From Legionella sp. (GTDB taxonomy: Bacteria > Pseudomonadota > Gammaproteobacteria > Legionellales > Legionellaceae), in NCBI GenBank assembly GCA_017306715.1, contig JAFKHV010000013.1, forward strand, positions 24,009-88,008: 64,000 nt of DNA. The letters are read 5' to 3'. How positions within the stretch are numbered: the first letter of the stretch is position 1; each line of letters begins with the position of its first letter. Shown here piece by piece: positions 1 through 8,964 of this stretch. The notes beneath the pieces were generated by a model. It saw only the letters and a program-made list of their open reading frames with translations. It made no database searches and was not told the DNA's origin. A program made the position numbers and the translations under genes.

Positions 1-846
1 AAGGAAATTATCCGCGGTAACCACGGAGCTCACATCATTGGTGACTGTAACGACTCCAGTTGAGTTTTCTGCAAATAATAAGGTGGAGGGATTCACACTG
101 ATAAGTGCGGTGGGGACAGGTGTAACAGTAACGACCACGTTAACACTGTTGGTATTACTACCTGCGATTGAAATATTAGTGGGGCCTTCGGGCGTTGCAG
201 CCGTAAAGGTTATGGTGCAACTTGCTCCAATAGCAAGAGTGGCACCACAAGTCGTGCTTTGCACACTAACACTACTGCCCCCCGGAATCGTGGCCATTAT
301 GTTATGGGCAATCTCTGTAGATTGAGCACTATTTGTTACAGTCACCACACCACTATTACCTGCTGTAAAACCAAGTGTTAACGGAGTAATTGAAATCGTC
401 GAGGAGGTTGCTGGGGTCTGGGTTATATTTAATGAGTTTGCCTGGCTGGGCTGATAGCATTGATTCAGATTAGGTGTGCCATTAGCATTGGCTTGACATA
501 ACAGGGGTCCGCCATGAATACCGTCTGCCGGTAAAGCGACTCCTTTAATAAACAGGTCTAAAATGCAGGTACTGCCCGCTTGACCCTTGGGCGTCACAGT
601 GCAAGATGTTGTTTGAGTTATACCTGCTGTGGGCCTAATGATTAATTGTCGGGTTTTGTTTGATTGATTTTGAACTATGTATTGAACGATAGCACTCCCA
701 TTTTGAGGAATGGCTTGACTGGGTTGGCTATTCGCAGTGGGTTGCATAGTCCATAATGGTGCTCCAGAATGTACTGCTGAAACAAAGCACATTGACAAAA
801 TAAAAAACAATAATTTAGAGACGGAATATTGGTTGGGGAATTGCAT
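1..846 (-). CDS. Secreted beta-sandwich repeat protein, C-terminus cut by the window edge
   Basis: The reading frame is open for 282 codons from an ATG at 846 to the window edge, so only the N-terminal part is present. Residues 1 to about 26 form a signal peptide ending near AVHSGA. Residues 30-125 form an all-beta domain with two Cys-containing motifs (TTSCTV and GSTCILDL). After that come Thr/Ser/Val-rich units with recurring patterns: ISITPLTLGFTAGNSGVVTV and ISVNPSTLLFAENSTGVVTV both read I-S-x-x-P-x-x-L-x-F-x-x-x-x-x-G-V-V-T-V. These look like tandem Ig-like units of about 90 residues, as in bacterial surface or secreted proteins. No catalytic motif is visible. The N-terminal domain resembles the one ahead of the chitinase at 11364-12608. 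I infer export across the inner membrane; the exact role is unknown. Confidence 0.75.
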   Translation of the reverse strand, partial: MQFPNQYSVSKLLFFILSMCFVSAVHSGAPLWTMQPTANSQPSQAIPQNGSAIVQYIVQNQSNKTRQLIIRPTAGITQTTSCTVTPKGQAGSTCILDLFIKGVALPADGIHGGPLLCQANANGTPNLNQCYQPSQANSLNITQTPATSSTISITPLTLGFTAGNSGVVTVTNSAQSTEIAHNIMATIPGGSSVSVQSTTCGATLAIGASCTITFTAATPEGPTNISIAGSNTNSVNVVVTVTPVPTALISVNPSTLLFAENSTGVVTVTNDVSSVVTADNFL

Positions 847-1370
847 TAGCGCGTCCTTACTTAATGGCGTGATTTCTGTTACAGTCAATGGAAAGTATTC
901 ATTATGGTAATTTATTTAAAACTTAAAATCAAAACTGATTCACCTTAATGTAGCGGCAATTTAAAAATGCTCCCTTATGATCTCGTTGGTCTAGTCGTTT
1001 AAGAATAACTATCATCGAAGCTAAAAAAGACCTGGCAAGAAAAAAATTTCCCATCTAATGGAGAGTACCTTATGTAAACGATAGAGGTCGGAAATAAGAA
1101 ATTTCTTACATGTTATTGCGAATCATCTCACTGGCTAGTTCTAGAAGTGGGGCTATAATCTGAAAGTTTGGTACAGCTACTGAATGATGACAGGATGTCA
1201 CACTTGAATTTTTTCAGAATTTAAAGGATTAGTAGCTGTACACAAGCACGATTACTGCAAAACCGTTGCCTGCCAATAAACATTCCTAGCGTGACTTCTT
1301 TCGTGATATTCATTCTGAATTTAATCGAACATAATATGACTTCGCGATACACTATCATAGTAAGGGCATT
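847..1370. other. Intergenic region without a recognisable gene
   Basis: About 520 bases separate the divergent secreted-protein gene and the ankyrin remnant. No frame gives a convincing protein. The only clear structure is the inverted repeat at 1171-1241, listed separately. The promoters of both flanking genes must lie here, but no strong -35/-10 pair was identified. Confidence 0.5.
1171..1241. repeat. Inverted repeat with 11-bp perfect arms
   Basis: GTACAGCTACT at 1171-1181 is the exact reverse complement of AGTAGCTGTAC at 1231-1241. The 49-base spacer contains a smaller TGACA/TGTCA hairpin near 1187-1200. The unit could be a small non-autonomous mobile repeat or a structured RNA. No T-run follows, so a terminator is unlikely. 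Its copy number elsewhere in the genome cannot be judged from this window. Confidence 0.4.
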
Positions 1371-1776
1371 ATGAGGCGAGGAGCAATTGTTAGAACTTCT
1401 CCTTATTCATCGATAAGCATGACTCTTACGGAACGTAACATATCGAATAATGTCAGTATAAATGGCCCTGGTTTTTTTACTGATTTATTTAAAATATATA
1501 ATCTTCCTGATCGCACCCAGGCTAGTATTGAAAAAGGCATTAAGAAATGCGGCATTTAAAGGAAATGTAGAAGATTTAAAACAATTTATTAAATTGACCA
1601 CTAATGTAAATGCTCGAGATAACAATCCTAATAGCGGTAAAATGGCACTTGATTGGGTCCAGTCAAAATGCCAGGATAAAAATAATCCCAAACATAAGGA
1701 TTATTTAGAATGTCTGTAGATATTAACAGAAGCGGGTGCCGTAAACTTCAACCAATCACCAGCACCAAATTACTAA
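1371..1776 (+). pseudogene. Broken ankyrin-repeat protein (frameshift plus in-frame stop)
   Basis: An ATG at 1371 follows a TAAGGG ribosome-binding site and encodes an N-terminal piece ending ...DRTQASIEKGIKKCGI. Dropping one G in the AAAAAGG run near 1532-1538 restores a continuous frame reading SIEKALRNAAFKGNVEDLKQF, a typical ankyrin helix pair. That frame then meets TAG at 1717-1719, and in the same phase continues ILTEAGAVNFNQSPAPNY to a TAA at 1774. Two independent lesions in one short gene favour genuine decay over a single sequencing error. The intact parent would be a protein of about 134 residues with one or two ankyrin units, or a fragment of a larger effector. Confidence 0.65.
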
Positions 1777-1874
1777 TTATCGCCTGGCTTATTTTAGTTG
1801 CGAATAATTAAGATAAGCCGGATATCAATTAAAATTTGGACTCTATTGGCATTAACTAACGCAGCGCGATTAAT

Positions 1875-3395
1875 TTATAGAGAAGGTAGTGCCGCTTCTT
1901 CGTGCAGTTGATAATTGCTATATTTTTTGCAAGCGAAAATACCGAGACCTACTAATGGCGTTACTACCGCCACAGCACCAACTACTATTCCAGCAAGACC
2001 TAAAGTCGTGGCATTGAGTACAATAAAAGTAAGAAGGAGTGCCGCAGCACCTACAGCTGCCATAAAACCGCTTAAAATCCAGAAATTTAGGTTACTTGAA
2101 TTTAAATCACCCGAGGGAATGGCTTGTTGAGGTTGCTCTGTTTGTTGTATTTCTGGTGAAACTGGAGTTTGTGCGGAATTGTCCACAATGGCCGAGTCGG
2201 TATTTTCTAATGCTAATTTAATTAATGTTCCCGTTTTAAGGGTACGATTATTTAAGCACCCCTCACTTAAAGAATCTGGACTATCCATCATCATGTGCGC
2301 AAGTACCAGTGAGTCAACAGTACACAAATCATTAAAAGGGATATCATCCTGTCTCGGTAATGTTTTGGTAAGTACCGATATAACTTTTTCATATCCTGTA
2401 ATTTTTTTTAATAACTGAATGATTTCTTCACAATTACTTAAATCACCGCCTGGATTGGCTATAAATAAAGTGTCTTTATTAAAATCCACAGTAACAGCAA
2501 AAGCATGATTCCCTGTAGTTGTACTTATATAAAGAGGCTCTTGTCTCTTTTCCAGTGCTAACTTAAATTTAGTTTCATTGGAGTTGTTCGTATCCATAAC
2601 ATTTCTTAGAAGGTTTTGATCCGCTAAAAACCAATTTTTTTGATCTAATTTTAGATGCTTTCTAATCAATTGAGCTAAATAACCTTCTTCGCGTACCATT
2701 TTTTCTATATAGTTAAAGAAAAAATGGATATCTAATTCAATTGCTCGAATCGCTACATGCTCTGCTGAACTAACTACTCGATCGCTTAGCTGAAGTAAGG
2801 ATTTATCTCCCTGAGGATTCATTAACAGTTGTGTGGCTTCTTTTTTAATTTCAGGCAAAATTAAAGGAAAAATACGCGCTAAATCACTGACATAATTAAC
2901 CCCAGCTCTAATCTCATCCTTATCAGCTGTTCTAGGCTCTAAACCTGCTATCAATTGGTTTAGCAAGTACTTGGTGTCATCGGAACCACGACCGGTGGAA
3001 TAATCCAATGTTATTTGAAGGTGGTCATTAATTTGTGCAATCTGATGTTGCGTGCCACAGATCAGATTTGCGGTACTGACTATGATTTCAGCAGTATTAT
3101 CAGGATTTTTATACAAATCAACTGGAAAGGTAATCATCTTAATGCGATTTTTAAATCGATGTCCCTCAGGGTAGAGGTCAATTTTAATCTTTTCTATATT
3201 TGCAATAAAGCCCGCAGGGTAAAAGTAGTTGTGATAGTAGCAATCATTTTTATTGGGAATAGCTGAGCCTTCCTCTCTAAGCTCCTGTTGATTAACATCC
3301 CTGATTTTAAAAGTAATTTTGGATTCAAATAGCTCGAAGTCACTTGATTTAAATCCGTACTGTACAAGCAATTTCCTAAGGATTAGATATTTCAT
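1875..3395 (-). CDS. Effector-like protein with YopJ/Ulp-like His...Cys motif and C-terminal membrane hairpin
   Basis: I do not recognise this 506-residue protein as a named family. Residues 1-290 look mostly alpha/beta and soluble. Around 295-370 it has a pattern seen in CE-clan cysteine proteases and YopJ acetyltransferases: His297 in GNHAFAVTVDF, an acidic-position equivalent at Asn314 (FIANPGG), Gln349, and Cys358 in LCTVDSLVLAHMM. The His-to-Cys gap is 61 residues, close to the gap in YopJ and adenain, and C-x-x-x-S-L-x-L-A recalls YopJ. After a Q/P-rich linker (405-430) come two hydrophobic segments (about 438-461 and 465-488) with a short loop, then an EE-containing tail. Host-membrane anchoring and Dot/Icm export are inferences. 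The Asn in place of the usual acid weakens the enzymatic call. Confidence 0.6.
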   Translation of the reverse strand: MKYLILRKLLVQYGFKSSDFELFESKITFKIRDVNQQELREEGSAIPNKNDCYYHNYFYPAGFIANIEKIKIDLYPEGHRFKNRIKMITFPVDLYKNPDNTAEIIVSTANLICGTQHQIAQINDHLQITLDYSTGRGSDDTKYLLNQLIAGLEPRTADKDEIRAGVNYVSDLARIFPLILPEIKKEATQLLMNPQGDKSLLQLSDRVVSSAEHVAIRAIELDIHFFFNYIEKMVREEGYLAQLIRKHLKLDQKNWFLADQNLLRNVMDTNNSNETKFKLALEKRQEPLYISTTTGNHAFAVTVDFNKDTLFIANPGGDLSNCEEIIQLLKKITGYEKVISVLTKTLPRQDDIPFNDLCTVDSLVLAHMMMDSPDSLSEGCLNNRTLKTGTLIKLALENTDSAIVDNSAQTPVSPEIQQTEQPQQAIPSGDLNSSNLNFWILSGFMAAVGAAALLLTFIVLNATTLGLAGIVVGAVAVVTPLVGLGIFACKKYSNYQLHEEAALPSL

Positions 3396-3616
3396 TTTCG
3401 CGGCACTTTTACATCAAGATGTTCAATATTAACACGCATGCGTTCAGGATGATATTAGTTAAACAAATATCCTCGCATGATCTCAGTATTTGTGATGGTC
3501 TAATGAATTTAGTTCGGACTATAAATCCAAGCAATCTACATAAGTTATATTAAATTCATGAGGCAAAGTTCTGATAGCAGAAATGGCTACCCTTATAAAA
3601 GGGCGCCACCGTCTGT

Positions 3617-5281
3617 TTATTTAAATTGCTGATTGAAATTATTCATCAAATTAAATGAGTTTGTAGAATTCGCTCTACTTTGATTAAAAATACCCCAGTT
3701 TTGCAGATTATTTCCTTGTGTGCTCTGTTGTGGAGCTTCTGTAGAGTCAAAAGTATTGGGTTGAGATACTGGCACCTGTTCGGAGTAATAAATTGGTACT
3801 TGATGAGCGAAGTATGTTGGTGAATTTATATTCACAGTATTTATTGTTAATGGATAATAATTAAACGTATTAAACTGTACTTGGGGAATTTTGTTCGGCA
3901 TTTGAGGTTGCGTCTGATGCAACGCTGCGTCTGAATAATTACTGAAATTATCGGTGCTAATCAGATAAGTTTGGTGATAGGGTTGTGCTGAGTAGGCTGC
4001 AGGAGCGGTGAGATGAGGGCTAGAGGAATACGGATTCGAATAGCTTGTTGGTGGATTTTGATATGAATAATACAAACTATCTGGATTGTACGTAGAGTCG
4101 CTTTGATCGAGTGCAAAATGCTGTGAAGTCTGATAATCATAGTTATCTGCATTCTCCCATTCCGCTTGTGTGTGGGTGGTAACCATAGTGGAGACTGGTT
4201 TTATAGTTGAGTCTGGGATTGAATTTACCTTAGGAGCTGATATTTCGCTTTCTCCAAGCGGGTGTTTTGATAAGTAATCCATCATTCCTTGCATTTTATT
4301 AATTTTTTTGAGTAATGAGGAAAGTTCTTTAAAATTCAAGCCTTCAATCCGATACCACCCGTGTTTCTCGAATTTGTCAAAATTTTTATGCAGTAAAGCT
4401 AAAAGGCTTTTTATTGTCTTCTCGCCTATCTTTGTTACATGGGGGTGAGGGCACTTTTTTGCTCGGAGCTCACCTAAATAGAAGAATATATCTTTAATCA
4501 TACTCGTATCGTAGCGAGTAACAATTTTTTCTATTTCATCGTAGGTAAAGAGGTGAGTTTTAATGCTATGCCAATTTTTTACTACAAATAGACTGTTAAC
4601 ATATACTTTATTGTTTTTTACCATATTAAAAATCTGCCCGAGGGTGAAACCGTTTTGATTTTCAGAAGACAATGTTAATCCATGCAACATAAGTACCACG
4701 TCATGTAGTTTTGATAAACTCGAGTGTTCTTTAAATTGCTTATAAATAAAGCTGGGACTCATTTTATAAGTTTCTATGAGCGCTACAATGTCATTCACGT
4801 CACCGGCGAGGTTTTTACTGTTTGCGATAAGTGTCTTAATCTCTGCCTGTGCAAAATTTAAATTTTTAAGGATTAGCTGATATTCCCTTACCACAAGTGG
4901 TGTTATGTGCGTATCCGGCACAGGACTAACCTTGGCTTTTTTGCTTAGAGGCTCATCGGGATGTGCTTCATTATTTTTTCTTTTTAAATCGTGTTCTGTT
5001 TTGGAGAAGTCCTGCTGTATGACCAGTATGCTGGCAATAAACTGATCAAGCATGGATTGTAGAGATGAAATGTCCGAATTAGTAAAGTTCTTATTGTATG
5101 AAAGCAGCGCTTCACGCTGAACAAGTGCTCTAAAATTTTCCTTGTCGGAAGTGTAATTATCATAAATGTTTTTTATTTCATCGGGATCGCTTTTTTCGGT
5201 GATGCTTTCGGTGATGTTTTTTATCTCATGGAGATTGCCATTTTTGATAGCGGTGCATAGTTTGTTGTAAATATTAGACAT
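3617..5281 (-). CDS. Effector-like protein: bipartite NLS, TALE-like helical units, Q/N/Y-rich tail
   Basis: The frame can begin at a GTG (5290), but the ATG at 5281 (MSNIYNKLCTAIKNGN) is more natural; neither has a strong Shine-Dalgarno sequence. Residues 1-90 are helical. Residues 100-117 carry a textbook bipartite nuclear localisation pattern, KRK then 11 residues then KKAK. From about 141 to 342 there are degenerate units of roughly 33-40 residues reading F/L-T/S-x-x-x-I-x-x-hydrophobic-V ... L-x-x-V, for example FTLGQIFNMVKNN and FTYDEIEKIVTRYD, which recall TALE-like DNA-binding helical repeats. From about 370 to the end the sequence is Q/N/S/Y/P-rich and prion-like, similar in composition to eukaryotic activation domains. 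A host-nucleus role is inference; no family match is claimed. Confidence 0.6.
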   Translation of the reverse strand: MSNIYNKLCTAIKNGNLHEIKNITESITEKSDPDEIKNIYDNYTSDKENFRALVQREALLSYNKNFTNSDISSLQSMLDQFIASILVIQQDFSKTEHDLKRKNNEAHPDEPLSKKAKVSPVPDTHITPLVVREYQLILKNLNFAQAEIKTLIANSKNLAGDVNDIVALIETYKMSPSFIYKQFKEHSSLSKLHDVVLMLHGLTLSSENQNGFTLGQIFNMVKNNKVYVNSLFVVKNWHSIKTHLFTYDEIEKIVTRYDTSMIKDIFFYLGELRAKKCPHPHVTKIGEKTIKSLLALLHKNFDKFEKHGWYRIEGLNFKELSSLLKKINKMQGMMDYLSKHPLGESEISAPKVNSIPDSTIKPVSTMVTTHTQAEWENADNYDYQTSQHFALDQSDSTYNPDSLYYSYQNPPTSYSNPYSSSPHLTAPAAYSAQPYHQTYLISTDNFSNYSDAALHQTQPQMPNKIPQVQFNTFNYYPLTINTVNINSPTYFAHQVPIYYSEQVPVSQPNTFDSTEAPQQSTQGNNLQNWGIFNQSRANSTNSFNLMNNFNQQFK

Positions 5282-5481
5282 TATAAACACTAATTAATCA
5301 AAATTAGAATTATATGATTTATTAAGGTACACATCAATAAAATATTTGATTTTTTGTTTAAAATTTAAAAAGAAAGAAAAATATTTTTCCTTCTAAGGAA
5401 CCATTTACAATCATTCGACCTGATTAAAAATTTATGTCCACTGACCGTGAAATTATTTTTCTTGCATGATGAGTCAAGCTA

Positions 5482-7515
5482 TTAGCAATGCATGAGTTGC
5501 CCCTGTACTGTTTTAATCGTCTGCTTAATCACTTCAACAGTCTGTTGGTACAAGATATCTAATAATTCGTTTGAACAATTTTTTGCACGGGCTTCAAGGT
5601 TTTGACAGGCAATCTTTAAACGTATAGTTCCCGTATAAACAGCGCCTCCCTTTATTTTATGGGCGATTTGTTGCATTTTAAGGCGGTCTTGCGCTCGATA
5701 GGCCTCGCTTAAAGCTTCTAGTTCTTGGGGTAAGGAATCATTGATCAAGCAACGAAGCATCTGTTGCGCTAACTCTTGATTACTGTTTACGCTTAAAACA
5801 TCGTTCATCTGGAGCAAGGGAAAATCACTCAAGGCCTCAATTTCTGAGGGGATACTTGTTCCGATGCATTGCTGTGTTCCTTTTTTAGAGCGTTCAGGAA
5901 GAAAAGTTTTAAAGAGATTGTGAGCATACTCTAAAGTTAGCGGTTTGATGTGCACCGCGTTCATACCCGCATCAATACAAAATCGTTTATGCTCTTCGGC
6001 TATATGCGCAGTCAGGGCGACAATGGGTGTGATCTGATTTGTTTTACGCAAAGAGTTTCTTATTCTGCGTGTTACTTCATAACCATCGATATCAGGTAAA
6101 CCAATATCCATAAATATGAGATCATAAGTATGAGATTCGCATAATTGAATCGCTTCGGTACCTGTTGTTGCTGTAGATACATTTACGTTTAACTGCTTTA
6201 GCAGCGATTGCGCAACATGACTTGCGATCGGGTTGTCCTCTATTAATAAAATATGATGCTTATTAGGGGTGGCCTTACTCTCTGTGTGCGGTTGTAATTC
6301 ATATTCCGGCTCGGCAGGTTTGACCGGATCAGTGTCAACACCTGAGTTATCCTCGAGTAAAGGCCTTTTTAAAGGGATGACACAGGTAAAGGAGGTTCCT
6401 TTCTTTATTTCACTGCGAACATAGATTTCGCCCTCCAATTCATCGATAAATTGTTTTACAACAGACAAACCTAAACCCACGCCTTTGTAAATTCCCTGAT
6501 AAGAGGGACTTAGACGCTTAAATTGCACATAAATTTCCTGTTGTTTTTCAGTAGGTATACCAATACCAGTATCTTCGACAATGAGTTTAATGACGAGGTT
6601 ACGATCTTCTTGTTTTGCCAAAAGTACGCTCAAGATAACATGACCGTAATTAGTAAAATTCAAAGCATTTGTAATTAACTCCAGGGCAATACGATGCAAA
6701 CGTACTTTATCGCCAATTACATAGATTGGCAGGTCCTTATCGAGATTGAGTTTCAGATGTAAATTTTTTTGCGCTGCTTTTGCTTGATTCAGATTGATAA
6801 TCTGTTGCATGAGCTGATGTAGATCAAATTTTCGTTGCAAGTGGGGAATCTCACCAGTGCTCACGCGAATGGACTCCAGTACATCATCTAATATGTGCAA
6901 TAGAGCTCTGCTGGAGACCACTAAATTTTCAGCATATTCCCTTATTTTCGGATTTTCTGATTCTAATTTTAAAATATCGGCAAAACCCACAATCCCGGTT
7001 AAAGGTGTTCGAATATCATGGCGCATATTGGCCAGGAATTCAGTTTTAGCATTATTTGCAGCCTCTGCAGCTTCTTTCGCATACCGTAATTCCTCCTCTA
7101 GCTGCTTGCGCTCCGTAATGTCAATCGAAAAGCCAATTAAACCAATGACTTTGTTTTTATTATCACGTACAGGTTGCTTTTGTGATAGAAAAACTTTTTT
7201 TTCACCACGCGGAGTGGTTACAGTTTCCTCTATTATTAAGGGGATTCCTTCTTGCATGATCCGTTTATCGGTGTCATCAATGACTTTAGCCGACTCATAA
7301 TCATCAATGATTTCAAAAATAGTTTTACCGATAAATCCTTTACCTTGGGTATCAAATAACTGAAGTTGGTTGGTACTCGCGCCTAAATAGACGCCATCGG
7401 TATTTTTCCAAAAGACATAAGAGAAGGGCATGCTGTTGAATAGAAGCTCTAAAAGATTGGCTTCATCGATTGCTGGTGTTTGATTTGTCATCTTCAGTTT
7501 TAAATCCATTATCAT
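5482..7515 (-). CDS. Hybrid sensor histidine kinase (PAS-HisKA-HATPase-REC-Hpt)
   Basis: This 677-residue cytoplasmic kinase has no membrane segment. A PAS domain spans about 20-135, with the PAC end at GFSIDITERKQLEEELRYA. The HisKA domain has the phospho-acceptor His166 in HDIRTPL. The ATPase domain has an N-box (ITNALNF, 281-287), a G1 box (EDTGIGI, 314-320) and a G2 box (GVGLGL). A receiver domain at 421-540 has the acidic pair Glu426/Asp427, phospho-acceptor Asp470 in FMDIGLPD and Lys524. A C-terminal Hpt domain carries His619 in AHKIKGGA. All phosphorelay residues are intact, so a His-Asp-His relay to a separate response regulator is expected. No partner regulator is adjacent. The signal is unknown. 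Confidence 0.93.
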   Translation of the reverse strand: MIMDLKLKMTNQTPAIDEANLLELLFNSMPFSYVFWKNTDGVYLGASTNQLQLFDTQGKGFIGKTIFEIIDDYESAKVIDDTDKRIMQEGIPLIIEETVTTPRGEKKVFLSQKQPVRDNKNKVIGLIGFSIDITERKQLEEELRYAKEAAEAANNAKTEFLANMRHDIRTPLTGIVGFADILKLESENPKIREYAENLVVSSRALLHILDDVLESIRVSTGEIPHLQRKFDLHQLMQQIINLNQAKAAQKNLHLKLNLDKDLPIYVIGDKVRLHRIALELITNALNFTNYGHVILSVLLAKQEDRNLVIKLIVEDTGIGIPTEKQQEIYVQFKRLSPSYQGIYKGVGLGLSVVKQFIDELEGEIYVRSEIKKGTSFTCVIPLKRPLLEDNSGVDTDPVKPAEPEYELQPHTESKATPNKHHILLIEDNPIASHVAQSLLKQLNVNVSTATTGTEAIQLCESHTYDLIFMDIGLPDIDGYEVTRRIRNSLRKTNQITPIVALTAHIAEEHKRFCIDAGMNAVHIKPLTLEYAHNLFKTFLPERSKKGTQQCIGTSIPSEIEALSDFPLLQMNDVLSVNSNQELAQQMLRCLINDSLPQELEALSEAYRAQDRLKMQQIAHKIKGGAVYTGTIRLKIACQNLEARAKNCSNELLDILYQQTVEVIKQTIKTVQGQLMHC

Positions 7516-7574
7516 CCAACGAGGATAGTTTAACTAAATTTTATATGCGTGTTTTTGCCAACGATCCCATAATA

Positions 7575-8822
7575 TTATTCAAGATTGTCCTCACTTAAAA
7601 CTAGAGGTTGATGCTTTTTAAGTGCACAAAACAGCTCTGTTAAACGATGATGGGACTCATCCCAGAATAAAACGCTGCAAGAACTATCCAAAAGACTGGC
7701 AGCTTGCTCAATTCTATCCCCAGGAGCGACATGCTGAATCAATTGGTGGGCTATCTTGATTTCAGGAAATATAATTTCATTGATAGTTCCACTCATTTGC
7801 GGGTAAGTAATCCAGCCTGCATGCTTATCCGTTGGGTATACCGGCTTCAATTCCTGAGGTGATATTTGTGCCTCATAATGCATTTTTTCCAGGTGATTAT
7901 TGTACATTAGTTCATACATTTCGGGTACTAAAGCGCCGGGAGTTCGCGCAGCCGCCTCCAAAAAAACAAATTCACCCGTTTCATGTCGTTGAAAAACCTC
8001 AATATGAAATGCTGAAGAAAATCTACCTAAACAGTGGATAATTTTTTCGCAGTAGCTCTGCAGATCGGATAAAAAAGATTGATCTGCGACAGGAATACTC
8101 CCCATAGGTTTTCCCTTTGAAAATTGAGCTAAAGGATTCGCATACAATCCAGCCATAAAAAAAACTGTATTTTCTTCTGCAAGAACGAGATCGCAATGAT
8201 ATAAATCCCCTTGGATGAATTCATCTATTTCATATTCATAAGGTTTATGGATGATTTGCATAAGCACTAACTCGAGCGATTGTTCATCGGGAATAAAATA
8301 AGTTTCAATACTACTGACTAAATCAATCGGTTTTATAAACATTGGAAATTTTAATTCGTGAGCCAATTGTCTGCAGTATTCGCGCCGGTTATTAGTATAG
8401 GCGCTTTTATTAAATAACTGGTGTCGGGGTACAGTGAGCTCTGAGGTGAGTTTTTCTTTCGAGATTTTTTTATTAACGTAGGGTAAAATTTTTTTTGTTT
8501 GATTACCCGGCAATCCATATTTTTCTCGTAGTAGCGCACAGGTAATTTGCGTGCTGTCCTCGTTGCTTAATAGTATGATATTTTCTGGCTGATTTTCTTG
8601 TAAATAAGTCAGAAGAATTTGCTCGACGGCTTCTACATCTGCCTGATGAAAATTACGTTCTATACGATGTATTTGATTGAAAAAGCTCTTATTTTTTTCA
8701 GATAATTTCCTAATGCAGTAATCACTTCCAATCAATATAAATTTTGAATTTTGTGGGAAGTTTACTTCATATAAATTAGCTTTTATTGCAACTACATTGT
8801 ATATGAATATAAAAGTCTTCAT
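7575..8822 (-). CDS. ATP-grasp domain enzyme
   Basis: The start is placed at the ATG at 8822 (MKTFIFIYN), because AAGAGG lies about 7 bases upstream; an in-frame start 30 bases earlier has no such site. The 415-residue protein has an N-terminal Rossmann-like domain (1-110). The ATP-grasp core follows: a central Lys in FPMFIKPIDLVSS, a hinge acid pair in YEYEIDEFIQGDLYHCD, and the metal-binding FLEAAARTPGALVPEMY (compare the usual E-x-N-x-R). The family ligates carboxylates to amines or thiols. The overall form resembles amino-acid or peptide ligases and biotin-carboxylase-like stand-alone enzymes of secondary metabolism. The substrate cannot be read from the sequence, and no carrier or biosynthetic partner is adjacent. 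Confidence 0.85.
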   Translation of the reverse strand: MKTFIFIYNVVAIKANLYEVNFPQNSKFILIGSDYCIRKLSEKNKSFFNQIHRIERNFHQADVEAVEQILLTYLQENQPENIILLSNEDSTQITCALLREKYGLPGNQTKKILPYVNKKISKEKLTSELTVPRHQLFNKSAYTNNRREYCRQLAHELKFPMFIKPIDLVSSIETYFIPDEQSLELVLMQIIHKPYEYEIDEFIQGDLYHCDLVLAEENTVFFMAGLYANPLAQFSKGKPMGSIPVADQSFLSDLQSYCEKIIHCLGRFSSAFHIEVFQRHETGEFVFLEAAARTPGALVPEMYELMYNNHLEKMHYEAQISPQELKPVYPTDKHAGWITYPQMSGTINEIIFPEIKIAHQLIQHVAPGDRIEQAASLLDSSCSVLFWDESHHRLTELFCALKKHQPLVLSEDNLE

Positions 8823-8892
8823 AGCTATTCCTCTTAACCATAAGGACCGCATTATAGCATACGCGTGCTAATTTGTATATTAATTGGTCAAG

Positions 8893-8933
8893 CACATGCA
8901 ACAACCCTGCAAATGTTGCGCTATGTGGTTTTT
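8893..8933 (+). terminator. Interrupted stem-loop followed by a T-run
   Basis: CACAT plus GCAACA (8893-8903) pairs with TGTTGC (8914-8919) and ATGTG (8923-8927), with a 3-base bulge, and is followed by GTTTTT. In form this is an intrinsic terminator on the plus strand. No plus-strand gene lies upstream, so it may end a short antisense transcript, or insulate the next promoter. Confidence 0.4.
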
Positions 8934-8935
8934 AA

Positions 8936-8964
8936 TTGAGCATTTGGGGCTGGCGGTGTATACT
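8936..8964 (+). promoter_or_regulatory. Sigma-70-type promoter for the ankyrin-type gene
   Basis: TTGAGC (8936-8941), a 17-base spacer and TATACT (8959-8964) form a good vegetative promoter. Transcription would start near 8971, leaving an untranslated leader of about 130 bases before the ATG at 9100. That leader is long enough to hold post-transcriptional control elements. Confidence 0.65.

Noticed and set aside
38..325. Plus-strand 95-codon frame of Thr/Val/Leu-rich sequence
   Set aside because: It is the antisense shadow of the Thr/Val-rich repeats of the secreted protein on the minus strand.
6857..7300. A 147-codon plus-strand frame inside the histidine kinase
   Set aside because: Antisense shadow of the PAS and HisKA coding sequence; Ser/Arg-rich with no motif.
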